The translations under genes and the position numbers were made by a program. The notes beneath the pieces were generated by a model, which was not told the DNA's origin, made no database searches, and saw only the letters and a list, made by a program, of their open reading frames with translations. A DNA stretch of 64,000 bases from Enterovibrio coralii (lineage in GTDB: Bacteria; Pseudomonadota; Gammaproteobacteria; Enterobacterales; Vibrionaceae), in the NCBI RefSeq assembly GCF_001559595.1, contig NZ_LNTY01000062.1, positions 103,668 to 167,667 of the forward strand. Direction: 5' to 3'. Below are positions 8,075 through 16,595 of the stretch, piece after piece; the stretch's first letter is position 1; every line of letters starts with the position of its first letter.

Positions 8075-9016
8075 ATGGAATTGATCCGAGGTATCCATAA
8101 CATTCGTGATAAACATCATGGGTGTGTTCTGACAATCGGCAACTTTGACGGTGTGCATTTAGGCCATCAAAAAGTGCTTCGCCGCGTGGTGGAGAAAGCC
8201 CGTGAGTTGGGTTTGCCTGCAACGGTAATGCTGTTTGAACCGCAGCCAAGAGAGCTGTTTACTGCAGAAAGTGCCCCAGCACGTTTAACGCGCCTTCGTG
8301 ATAAGTATGTTCAGCTGACAGAGTTGGGTGTTGACCGTTTATTGGTGGTCAACTTTAACGCCAAATTTGCCGCAATGACGCCTTATGACTTCGTTCACCG
8401 CTTGTTGGTTGAACAATTGGGTGTTAAGTTTCTCGTGGTTGGTGATGATTTTCGCTTTGGTGCTCAGCGTCAGGGCGATTTTTGTTATCTGCAACAACAA
8501 GCCACCGATGCTGGTTTTGAAGTGGTGAGCACCCAAAGTTTCACCTTATCTGAACAGCGTGTAAGCAGCACAGCTATCCGAGATGAACTCGCGGCAGGGC
8601 ATCAGGAAGCGGCGGAAGAGATGCTGGGACGCCCATATAGCATCAGCGGCCGTGTTTCTCACGGTAAGAAGCTGGGTAGAACCATCGGCTTCCCGACTGC
8701 GAACGTTCCCCTTAAACGCCGAGTCTCACCAGTCTCTGGGGTTTATGTTGTGAAAGTCGGCGGCATAAAAGAAGAACAATGGCTGGGTGGTGTTGCGAAT
8801 GTCGGCACACGACCTACCGTCAACGGTGTACGCCAACAATTGGAAGTGCACCTTTTCGACCTTAAAGAAGATCTTTATGGTCGACACATCGAAGTCCAGC
8901 TTCTCCATAAGCTGCGTGACGAGATGAAACTCGGCTCAATTGATGAATTGAAAGCCCAAATTGAACTTGATGCTCAGACAGCGCGTGCGTGGCTGTCTGC
9001 GTTGACCGAAAAATAA
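8075..9016 (+). CDS. ribF: Bifunctional riboflavin kinase / FAD synthetase
   Basis: RibF phosphorylates riboflavin to FMN and adenylates FMN to FAD. The N-terminal nucleotidyltransferase half shows IGNFDGVHLGHQ (about 23-34) and SSTAIRDELAAG (about 167-178). The C-terminal kinase half begins GRVSHGKKLGRTIGFPTANV (about 193-212). The 313-residue length is normal. It opens the cluster ribF-ileS-lspA-fkpB-ispH, whose short gaps (25, 27, 184 and 25 bp) suggest a largely co-transcribed operon, as in E. coli. Confidence 0.96.
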   Translation: MELIRGIHNIRDKHHGCVLTIGNFDGVHLGHQKVLRRVVEKARELGLPATVMLFEPQPRELFTAESAPARLTRLRDKYVQLTELGVDRLLVVNFNAKFAAMTPYDFVHRLLVEQLGVKFLVVGDDFRFGAQRQGDFCYLQQQATDAGFEVVSTQSFTLSEQRVSSTAIRDELAAGHQEAAEEMLGRPYSISGRVSHGKKLGRTIGFPTANVPLKRRVSPVSGVYVVKVGGIKEEQWLGGVANVGTRPTVNGVRQQLEVHLFDLKEDLYGRHIEVQLLHKLRDEMKLGSIDELKAQIELDAQTARAWLSALTEK

Positions 9017-9041
9017 TGTCCATATACGGAATGAACAATCA

Positions 9042-11870
9042 ATGAGTGACTTTAAAGATACCTTAAACCTGCCGGAAACCGCGTTTCCGATGCGAGGTAA
9101 TCTTGCTCAGCGCGAGCCGAAAATGCTTGAGCGCTGGTACAACGAAGATCTTTACGGCGAAATCCGTAAAGCGAAGAAAGGCAAAAAATCTTTCATCCTG
9201 CATGACGGCCCTCCTTACGCGAACGGCAATATTCACATCGGTCACTCTGTAAACAAAATTCTTAAAGACATTATTATTAAGTCTAAGACCCTGTCTGACT
9301 TCGACGCACCTTACATTCCTGGTTGGGACTGTCACGGTCTGCCAATCGAGTTGATGGTAGAAAAGAAAGTCGGTAAGCCAGGCCAGAAAGTGACTGCGGC
9401 TGAATTCCGTCAAAAATGCCGTGAGTACGCCGCGCAGCAAGTTGAAGGCCAAAAGGCTGACTTCAAACGTCTGGGCGTGTTGGGTGAGTGGGACAAGCCA
9501 TACCTGACCATGGACTTCGGCACTGAAGCAAACATTATCCGTGCGCTGGGCAAAATCGCAGGTAACGGTCACCTGCACAAAGGTTTCAAACCTGTTCACT
9601 GGTGTACTGACTGTGGTTCTGCACTGGCAGAAGCAGAAGTTGAGTACTACAACAAGGTTTCTCCGTCTATTGACGTGATGTTCCGTGCCGTTGACGAAGC
9701 AGCAGTGCTGTCTAAGTTCAACCTGGCAGAAGGTCACGAAGGTCAAGGTGACGTGTCAATCGTTATCTGGACGACCACGCCTTGGACACTGCCTGCAAAC
9801 CGTGCAGTAGCGGTTTCTGACAAACTGGAATACGTTCTGGTTCAAGTTGAAGGCGAAACGCCTCGTCGTCTGATCGTGGCTTCTGAGCTGGCGAAAGACG
9901 TGATGGATCGTGCTGGTATCGAGCACTTCCACAACCTGGGCTTCTGTAAAGGTGATGCGCTAGAACTGCTGCGCTTTAACCACCCATTCTATAGCTTTGA
10001 CGTACCAGTGATCTGTGGTGACCACGTGACCACCGAGTCAGGTACAGGTGTTGTTCACACGGCACCAGGCCACGGTCAAGAAGACTTCGCGGTTGGCCAA
10101 AAGTACAACCTAGAAGTTGCGAACCCTGTTGGTAGCAACGGTGTATACCTGCCAGACACAGAGTTGTTCGCAGGCCAACACGTGCTGAAAGCAAACGACA
10201 GTGTGCTGGAAGTGCTGAAAGAGCACGGTGCGCTGCTGCACCACCACGCTTACGAGCACAGCTACCCACACTGCTGGCGCCACAAAACGCCAATCATCTT
10301 CCGTGCAACCCCACAATGGTTCATCTCTATGGAGAAAGCGGGCCTGCGTGCAAAAGCACTGGAAGAGATCAAAAACGTACAGTGGATCCCTGAGTGGGGT
10401 CAAAACCGTATCGAAGCGATGGTTGAAGGCCGTCCAGACTGGTGTATCTCTCGTCAACGTACTTGGGGTGTGCCAATCGCACTTTTCGTTCACAAAGAAA
10501 CCGCAGAACTGCATCCAAACACGGTTGAGCTGATTGAGAAAGTCGCTCAGAAAGTTGAGGAAGCAGGTATTCAGGCATGGTGGGATCTGGACGCAGCAGA
10601 ACTGCTGGGTGACGAAGCAGATAGCTACGAGAAAGTGCTGGACACGCTGGACGTATGGTTCGACTCGGGTGCAACACACTACGCGGTTGTGAACCAACGT
10701 GAAGAATTCAACGGTCATGAAGCTGACATGTACTTGGAAGGTTCAGACCAACACCGTGGTTGGTTCCAGTCGTCTCTGATGACGTCTGTGGCAATCAAAA
10801 ACCACGCACCTTACAAGCAAGTTCTGACGCACGGTTTCACCGTTGATGGTCAGGGCCGTAAGATGTCTAAGTCTATCGGTAACGTTATCTCTCCTCAGGA
10901 AGTGATGAACAAGCTGGGTGGCGACATCCTGCGTCTGTGGGTGGCGTCGACTGACTACACCGGCGAAATGACAGTGTCTGATCAGATCCTGAACCGCAGT
11001 GCTGATGCGTACCGTCGTATCCGTAACACCGCGCGCTTCCTGCTGGCTAACCTGAACGGTTTCAACCCAGAAACTGACATGGTTGCTGCAGAAGAAATGG
11101 TTGTTGCTGACCGTTGGGCGGTAGGTAAAGCGCTGGAAGCTCAGGAAGAGATCCTGAAAGCGTACGAAGAGTGCAACTTCCACGCCGTTACTCAGCGTCT
11201 TATGCAGTTCTGTTCAGTAGAAATGGGTTCATTCTACCTAGACATCATCAAAGACCGTCAGTACACCGCGAAAGCAGGTGGTCATGCGCACCGTAGCTGT
11301 CAAACGGCTCTGTTCCACATCGTGGAAGCGCTGGTTCGCTGGATGGCGCCAATCATGTCGTTCACAGCCGATGAAATCTGGAACGAAATGCCAGGCAACC
11401 GCAACAAGTTCGTGTTCACTGAAGTGTGGTACGACGGTCTGTTCGGTCTGGGCGACGACGAGCAACTGAACAATGCGTTCTGGGCAGAGCTGCTGCGCGT
11501 TCGTGGTGCAGTGAACAAGGTCCTTGAGCAAGCACGTAGCGAGAAAACCATCGGTGGTTCTCTGGAAGCAGAGATCACGCTGTACGCAAACCCAGAATTT
11601 GCAGCAAAACTGCAAGCAATGGGCGACGAACTGCGCTTTGTTCTGCTGACGTCTAAAGCAGATGTGGTTTCAACTGACTCTGCACCAGAAGCAGCAGTGG
11701 CAACAGAAATCGACGGCCTGTCTGTGGCAGTGGCGAAATCTGACGCAGAGAAGTGTGAGCGTTGCTGGCACCATGTTGCAGATGTTGGCACTATCGCAGG
11801 TCACGAGACACTGTGTGGTCGTTGTGTAAGCAATATCGACGGTGAGGGCGAAGCGCGTCAATTCGCGTAA
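9042..11870 (+). CDS. ileS: Isoleucyl-tRNA synthetase
   Basis: A class I aminoacyl-tRNA synthetase that charges tRNA-Ile and edits misactivated valine. The 942-residue product has the HIGH signature in PPYANGNIHIGHS (about 58-70), the editing-domain segments WTTTPWTLPANRAV and GTGVVHTAPGHGQED, the KMSKS loop in GRKMSKSIGN, and a C-terminal zinc-binding module with paired cysteines (CERC...CGRC). Length and motif order match the bacterial eukaryote-unlike type. Codon use is strongly biased, as expected for a highly expressed translation gene. It follows ribF by 25 bp and precedes lspA. Confidence 0.98.
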   Translation: MSDFKDTLNLPETAFPMRGNLAQREPKMLERWYNEDLYGEIRKAKKGKKSFILHDGPPYANGNIHIGHSVNKILKDIIIKSKTLSDFDAPYIPGWDCHGLPIELMVEKKVGKPGQKVTAAEFRQKCREYAAQQVEGQKADFKRLGVLGEWDKPYLTMDFGTEANIIRALGKIAGNGHLHKGFKPVHWCTDCGSALAEAEVEYYNKVSPSIDVMFRAVDEAAVLSKFNLAEGHEGQGDVSIVIWTTTPWTLPANRAVAVSDKLEYVLVQVEGETPRRLIVASELAKDVMDRAGIEHFHNLGFCKGDALELLRFNHPFYSFDVPVICGDHVTTESGTGVVHTAPGHGQEDFAVGQKYNLEVANPVGSNGVYLPDTELFAGQHVLKANDSVLEVLKEHGALLHHHAYEHSYPHCWRHKTPIIFRATPQWFISMEKAGLRAKALEEIKNVQWIPEWGQNRIEAMVEGRPDWCISRQRTWGVPIALFVHKETAELHPNTVELIEKVAQKVEEAGIQAWWDLDAAELLGDEADSYEKVLDTLDVWFDSGATHYAVVNQREEFNGHEADMYLEGSDQHRGWFQSSLMTSVAIKNHAPYKQVLTHGFTVDGQGRKMSKSIGNVISPQEVMNKLGGDILRLWVASTDYTGEMTVSDQILNRSADAYRRIRNTARFLLANLNGFNPETDMVAAEEMVVADRWAVGKALEAQEEILKAYEECNFHAVTQRLMQFCSVEMGSFYLDIIKDRQYTAKAGGHAHRSCQTALFHIVEALVRWMAPIMSFTADEIWNEMPGNRNKFVFTEVWYDGLFGLGDDEQLNNAFWAELLRVRGAVNKVLEQARSEKTIGGSLEAEITLYANPEFAAKLQAMGDELRFVLLTSKADVVSTDSAPEAAVATEIDGLSVAVAKSDAEKCERCWHHVADVGTIAGHETLCGRCVSNIDGEGEARQFA

Positions 11871-11897
11871 GCCTGCCTGTAACGATAGGAAAGCTGG

Positions 11898-12410
11898 ATG
11901 AAAGATCTGACAGCGAAACAATCAGGACTGCGCTGGCTATGGCTAGCGCTTCTGGTCTTCTTGCTGGATATCGGCACTAAGCTGCTGGTAATGAATACCA
12001 TGGGTTATGGTTGGTCGAACCGCATTGAGATTCTGCCATTCTTTAACCTGCTGTACGTTCACAACTATGGTGCGGCATTCAGCTTTTTGAGTGATGCGGG
12101 TGGTTGGCAACGTTGGTTCTTTGCGGCGATCGCATTGGGCGTATCGGGTATGCTTGCATATTGGATGCGCTGTACACCAAGCAGCAACAAGATCCTGAAC
12201 ATTGCCTATGCGTTGGTCATTGGTGGTGCGATAGGTAACCTGTTTGATCGACTGGTGCATGGCTTTGTGGTCGACTTCCTCGACTTCTATGTAGGAAATA
12301 ACCACTGGCCAGCATTCAACCTGGCAGATACAGCCATCTGTATCGGTGCGGGATTGATCATTCTGGATAGCTTCCTCGCTTCCAAGAAGCCGCAGGCCGA
12401 AGCCAAGTAA
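11898..12410 (+). CDS. lspA: Lipoprotein signal peptidase II
   Basis: LspA is an inner-membrane aspartyl protease that removes the signal peptide from diacylglyceryl-modified prolipoproteins, acting after Lgt. The 170-residue product has four membrane helices and both catalytic aspartates in the conserved GGAIGNLFDRLVHGFVVDFL and FNLADTAICIG blocks, plus the VHNYGAAFSFL segment. It is 27 bp after ileS. The following 184-bp gap before fkpB holds no ORF that I support; a GGCGC-rich inverted repeat near 12441-12469 may be a minor hairpin. Confidence 0.96.
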   Translation: MKDLTAKQSGLRWLWLALLVFLLDIGTKLLVMNTMGYGWSNRIEILPFFNLLYVHNYGAAFSFLSDAGGWQRWFFAAIALGVSGMLAYWMRCTPSSNKILNIAYALVIGGAIGNLFDRLVHGFVVDFLDFYVGNNHWPAFNLADTAICIGAGLIILDSFLASKKPQAEAK

Positions 12411-12594
12411 GTGCTTTCGGTTCGCAAGTAAGATAAAAATTGGCGCTGGCTGCATCTGTAGTCGGCGCCAAGTCGTATTAAAGCTATGATAACCCGATGG
12501 ATCTTGCGGATTTATTGGGACGGCCTTCTGGCCCTTTTTACATTGAAGTCAATGCCAGCCAAGCTCTGGTATTGCGTGTTGCAAGGATGAGCCC

Positions 12595-13026
12595 ATGACA
12601 AAAATTAGCGCAGACAGTGAAGTGCTGATGCACTTTACAATAAAACTGGAAGACGGCTCCGTGGCCGATAGCACCAAGACATCCGGCAAGCCGGCCAAAT
12701 TGGTGATTGGTGACGGAAGCTTGACCGAGAACTTTGAAAAGTGCTTGGTGGGCTTGTCTGAAGGGGAAGCGGCAAGCTTCACGCTTGAGCCGGAAGATGC
12801 ATTTGGTCAGCCAAATCCTGATAACATTCAGCACATGGACAGAACCTTGTTTGTTGGGGATGCACCCGCAGAAGAAGGCACCATTATTGCGTTTGCAGGG
12901 CCAGGTGGACAGGAAATTCCAGGCATTGTCACGGAAGTGGCGGGCGAGTCAGTCACCGTGGATTTTAACCATCCATTGGCAGGACATCGCGTCATCTTTG
13001 ATGTAGAAATCGTTCAGGTCAGTTAA
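12595..13026 (+). CDS. fkpB: FKBP-type peptidyl-prolyl isomerase
   Basis: A 143-residue SlpA/FkpB-type FKBP: cis-trans prolyl isomerase of the cytosol with an inserted-flap chaperone domain. Recognisable segments are MHFTIKLEDGSVADST near the start, LVGLSEGEAASFTLEPEDAFG and the C-terminal VDFNHPLAGHRVIFDVEI, where the NHPLAG block is diagnostic of the SlyD/SlpA subfamily. It lacks the histidine-rich metal-binding tail of SlyD, which favours FkpB. It is placed between lspA and ispH as in E. coli. Confidence 0.94.
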   Translation: MTKISADSEVLMHFTIKLEDGSVADSTKTSGKPAKLVIGDGSLTENFEKCLVGLSEGEAASFTLEPEDAFGQPNPDNIQHMDRTLFVGDAPAEEGTIIAFAGPGGQEIPGIVTEVAGESVTVDFNHPLAGHRVIFDVEIVQVS

Positions 13027-13051
13027 GGCCAGAGAAAGAAAAGGCAAGCAA

Positions 13052-13996
13052 ATGAAAGTCATGCTAGCTAACCCTCGTGGTTTTTGTGCCGGTGTAGATC
13101 GTGCAATCAGCATTGTTGAGCGCGCGTTAGAGCTGTATCAGCCGCCAATTTACGTGCGTCATGAAGTGGTGCATAACCGCTTTGTGGTAGAAGGTTTGAA
13201 AGCCCGTGGCGCGGTGTTCGTAGAAGAGCTGGATGAAGTGCCAGATGACAGCATTGTGATTTTCTCGGCTCACGGTGTTTCTCAAGCGGTAAGAAACGAA
13301 GCCAAGGCACGTCAGTTGACAGTGTTTGACGCAACCTGTCCGCTTGTGACCAAAGTGCATATGGAAGTCGCACGTGCAAGTCGCCGCCATATGGAAGTTG
13401 TGCTGATTGGCCATGCTGGCCACCCAGAAGTGGTCGGCACCATGGGACAGTACGCCAGCGAAGAGGGCGGTATGTACTTGGTGGAAACGCCGGACGATGT
13501 GTACAAGCTGAACGTGAAAGACCCAACTAACCTGCATTACGTGAGTCAGACTACACTCTCTGTCGATGAAACTGCCGACGTGATTGATACGCTTCGTAAG
13601 GTGTTTCCTGAAATCCAAGGTCCACGTAAAGACGACATTTGCTACGCAACACAAAACCGCCAAGACGCTGTTCGCGATCTGGCCACGCAATGTGATGTGG
13701 TGGTGGTTGTCGGGTCGAAAAACAGTTCCAACTCAAATCGCCTGCGTGAGCTGAGTGAAAAGCTGGGTACGCCAGCGTACCTGACAGATTGCGCGGAAGA
13801 CGTGCAGCAAGAATGGTTTGAAGGCAAAGTGAAAGTGGGCGTTACCGCAGGTGCATCTGCACCGGAAGAGCTGGTAAACCTCATCATTGCGCAAATCGAA
13901 GCATTTGGCGGCCTGTCGGTGGAAGAGCTGAAAGGACGTGAAGAAAACATGTTCTTTGAAGTGCCACGTGAGCTGCAAGTAAAGCAGGTTCAGTGA
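13052..13996 (+). CDS. ispH: 4-hydroxy-3-methylbut-2-enyl diphosphate reductase
   Basis: IspH makes IPP and DMAPP in the last step of the MEP isoprenoid pathway using a 4Fe-4S cluster. The three cluster cysteines are visible: Cys12 in NPRGFCAGVDRAI, one in FDATCPLVTKVH (about 96) and one in DDICYATQNRQ (about 197). The SAHGVS, GHAGHPEVVGTMGQ and NSSNSNRL segments of the active site are also present. The 314-residue length is normal. It closes the ribF-ispH cluster and is followed by a clear terminator. Confidence 0.97.
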   Translation: MKVMLANPRGFCAGVDRAISIVERALELYQPPIYVRHEVVHNRFVVEGLKARGAVFVEELDEVPDDSIVIFSAHGVSQAVRNEAKARQLTVFDATCPLVTKVHMEVARASRRHMEVVLIGHAGHPEVVGTMGQYASEEGGMYLVETPDDVYKLNVKDPTNLHYVSQTTLSVDETADVIDTLRKVFPEIQGPRKDDICYATQNRQDAVRDLATQCDVVVVVGSKNSSNSNRLRELSEKLGTPAYLTDCAEDVQQEWFEGKVKVGVTAGASAPEELVNLIIAQIEAFGGLSVEELKGREENMFFEVPRELQVKQVQ

Positions 13997-14016
13997 TCTT
14001 CATCGAATGAAAAATA

Positions 14017-14040
14017 GGGAGCGAGAGGCTCCCTTTTTTA
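14017..14040 (+). terminator. Intrinsic terminator after ispH
   Basis: A GGGAGC/GCTCCC stem with a 5-nt loop is followed by six T residues, 20 bp after the ispH stop; it ends the ribF-ispH operon. Confidence 0.88.
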
Positions 14041-14150
14041 CACCCGGAGAGTCATATACAACCCTTCTTGAAAAGAGTAGAGTTGAGCGATAGTTAACAA
14101 AACAGTGCTGTGTGTAAGGCACTGAAACAGGAAGTTAAAAGAGGTAATAC

Positions 14151-14956
14151 ATGGTTCGCATAGCAATTGCGGGAGCTGCTGGTCGTATGGGCCGTCAGCT
14201 AATTCAAGCTGCTGACGCAATGGAAGGCGCAGTAGTGGCTGCAGCAAGTGAACGTCCTGAGTCTAGCCTGATTGGCACTGATGCAGGCGAATTGGCTGGC
14301 ATTGGCAAACGTGACGTCACCATTGTTGACGATCTGGCGAAAGTTGCTGATGACTTTGACGTTATCATCGATTTCACAGCCCCTGTGGCGACGCTGAAAA
14401 ACATTGCACTGTGTAAGGCACACGGTAAGAAGCTGGTCATTGGTACCACTGGGTTTTCAGATGAGCAGCGTGCAGAAATTGATGCGGCAACTGACATCGG
14501 TATCGTGATGGCACCCAATTACAGTGTGGGCGTGAACCTTGTCTTTAAACTTCTTGAGAAAGCCGCGAAAGTGATGGGTGATTACTGCGACATCGAAATC
14601 GTGGAAGCACACCACCGCCACAAAGTCGATGCGCCATCAGGTACGGCGATTGGTATGGGTGAAGCTATCGCAGGTGCTATGGGCAACAAGCTGAGCGATG
14701 TGGCTGTCTATGCGCGTGAAGGCATTACGGGTGAGAGAACGCGTGATGAAATCGGCTTCGCAACCATCCGTGCTGGTGACATCGTGGGTGAGCATACGGC
14801 CATGTTTGTGGACATCGGTGAGCGCGTTGAGATCACGCACAAAGCTTCTAACCGAATGACTTTTGCCAACGGTGCTGTGCGCGCTGCGATCTGGCTTGCA
14901 GGCAAAGATGCTGCTTCTACACCATGCAGGATGTCCTCGAACTCGACACGTTGTAA
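14151..14956 (+). CDS. dapB: 4-hydroxy-tetrahydrodipicolinate reductase (frameshift near end)
   Basis: DapB reduces 4-hydroxy-tetrahydrodipicolinate with NAD(P)H on the way to meso-diaminopimelate and lysine. The N-terminal Rossmann motif GAAGRMGRQLIQA (about 7-19), the NYSVGVNLVFKLLE segment and the substrate-binding EAHHRHKVDAPSGTA block are intact. Near the end the frame breaks after GKDA. Adding one G at 14913 restores GFYTMQDVLELDTL and a stop at 14954-14956, the normal DapB C-terminus. As written, the uncorrected frame would run on to 14963 with an unrelated tail. This fits the window's pattern of single-base losses. Confidence 0.94.
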
Positions 14957-15304
14957 TGCCTAACTATGCAGCGGGTGAATGCCTGCTGCATAAAATTTCC
15001 TCAGAAATGACGTTTGAGTTATCTAACGTCTGTTTTGTTGATTTTACCGTTTTAACTTGTGCAAATGGCCTGTTGGTAGTTTTATTTGCGTGATCTCATC
15101 AAAATGACCGCTAAAGTGCTTTAAGAAAAACGGTTGCGTGATGAGCTTATTGTTTTCCGCTCCCTTATCTTCTCCTTTCTTCGAAACTGTTAAGTGTCCC
15201 GACGAAAAATCCGGTCAAGTTGCAAGATAACCCTGACTTTTATGTGTTTGATTATCTAAATCAGGCTTGGGGGCTATAAGTTGCATTCTTTTTTGGTAGA
15301 CTTG

Positions 15305-15333
15305 TTGACAGGTTTTCGTTCGATCTCTAGAAT
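15305..15333 (+). promoter_or_regulatory. Sigma70 promoter upstream of carA
   Basis: A perfect -35 TTGACA (15305-15310), a 17-bp spacer and a -10 TAGAAT (15328-15333) lie about 109 bp before the carA start. It resembles the upstream pyrimidine-regulated P1 promoter of enterobacterial carAB in position. The region 14957-15304 before it shows no gene to me. Confidence 0.7.
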
Positions 15334-15391
15334 GCGCGCAATTTGTCAAAAATCTGCTTTGTCGGGTTTAGGCATTTGTATGGAATGACTT

Positions 15392-15430
15392 AATGCAAGT
15401 TTATTTACTTTATTTGCATTTTTATTGATT
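15392..15430 (+). promoter_or_regulatory. Tandem ARG-box-like operators before carA
   Basis: Two AT-rich partial palindromes start at TGCAAG (15394) and TGCATT (15415), exactly 21 bp apart, the spacing of paired 18-bp ARG boxes with a 3-bp gap. Against the core TGAAT-WWWW-ATTCA they match at about 10 and 12 of 14 positions. ArgR repression of carAB is well known, as the enzyme feeds arginine synthesis. The boxes abut the GGAGG ribosome site, so a downstream promoter overlapping them is inferred, not seen. Confidence 0.5.
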
Positions 15431-15441
15431 TGGAGGTTGTC

Positions 15442-16581
15442 TTGAGCAAGTCTGCGCTCTTAGTCCTGGAAGATGGGACTGTATTCCGCGGTGAATCCAT
15501 TGGTGCTGATGGAACTGCCGTTGGTGAAGTTGTTTTTAATACCTCGATGACGGGGTACCAAGAAATTCTCACCGACCCTTCCTATTCTCAGCAAATTGTT
15601 ACTCTTACTTATCCCCACATTGGCAACACCGGTACTAATACCGAAGACGAAGAATCCTCAAAAATCCACGCTCAAGGCTTGGTAATTCGCGACCTCCCTC
15701 TTATCGCTTCTAACTTCCGTAATCAGCAATCCCTTTCTGATTATCTGAAATCTCAAAACATCGTCGGCATCGCTGACATCGATACCCGTAAGCTAACCCG
15801 TCTACTTCGTGAAAAAGGTGCCCAAAATGGCTGCATCGTAGCAGGTGACAGCCTGGACGAAGCACTGGCATTGGCGAAAGCGAAAGAATTCCCTGGCCTG
15901 AAAGGCATGGATCTGGCGAAAGAAGTGACCACCGCAGAAGCGTACCAGTGGAAACAAGGTTCTTGGACACTGGAAGGTGGCCTGCCAGAAGCAAAAGACG
16001 ACAGCGAACTGCCATACCACGTTGTGGCTTACGACTTCGGTGCGAAGCGCAACATCCTGCGTATGCTGGTTGACCGTGGCTGTCGCCTGACGGTTGTTCC
16101 AGCGCAAACCTCGGCAGAAGAGGTTCTGGCAATGAATCCAGACGGCGTATTCCTGTCAAACGGCCCTGGTGACCCAGCACCGTGTGAGTACGCGATTGAA
16201 GCAACCAAAGTATTCTTGGACAAAGGCCTGCCAATTTTCGGTATCTGCCTTGGTCACCAAATCCTGGCACTGGCATCAGGTGCACAAACGGTGAAGATGA
16301 AGTTCGGTCACCACGGTGCTAACCACCCGGTTAAAGACATGGACCGTAACGTAGTGATGATCACCAGCCAGAACCACGGTTTTGCGGCTGATGAAGAAAC
16401 ACTGCCAGAAAACCTGCGCGCGACGCACAAATCTCTGTTCGACGGCTCACTGCAAGGTATCCACCGTACGGATAAGCCTGCATTCAGCTTCCAGGGTCAC
16501 CCTGAAGCGAGCCCAGGTCCGCACGACGCGGCGCCACTATTCGACCACTTTATTGAACTGATCAAGCAACACAGCGCGTAA
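15442..16581 (+). CDS. carA: Carbamoyl-phosphate synthase small subunit
   Basis: CarA hydrolyses glutamine and channels ammonia to CarB. I set the start at UUG 15442: it follows GGAGG at good spacing and gives MSKSALLVLEDGT, the normal N-terminus. E. coli carA also starts with UUG, and the length becomes 379 residues. The C-terminal class I glutamine amidotransferase domain has the nucleophile elbow FGICLGHQ and the His/Glu pair in FQGHPEASPGPHD. The N-terminal CPSase domain shows GYQEILTDPSY. carB follows after 14 bp, forming a two-gene operon that serves both pyrimidine and arginine synthesis. Confidence 0.97.
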   Translation: MSKSALLVLEDGTVFRGESIGADGTAVGEVVFNTSMTGYQEILTDPSYSQQIVTLTYPHIGNTGTNTEDEESSKIHAQGLVIRDLPLIASNFRNQQSLSDYLKSQNIVGIADIDTRKLTRLLREKGAQNGCIVAGDSLDEALALAKAKEFPGLKGMDLAKEVTTAEAYQWKQGSWTLEGGLPEAKDDSELPYHVVAYDFGAKRNILRMLVDRGCRLTVVPAQTSAEEVLAMNPDGVFLSNGPGDPAPCEYAIEATKVFLDKGLPIFGICLGHQILALASGAQTVKMKFGHHGANHPVKDMDRNVVMITSQNHGFAADEETLPENLRATHKSLFDGSLQGIHRTDKPAFSFQGHPEASPGPHDAAPLFDHFIELIKQHSA

Positions 16582-16595
16582 CCGGAGTAGCGAGA

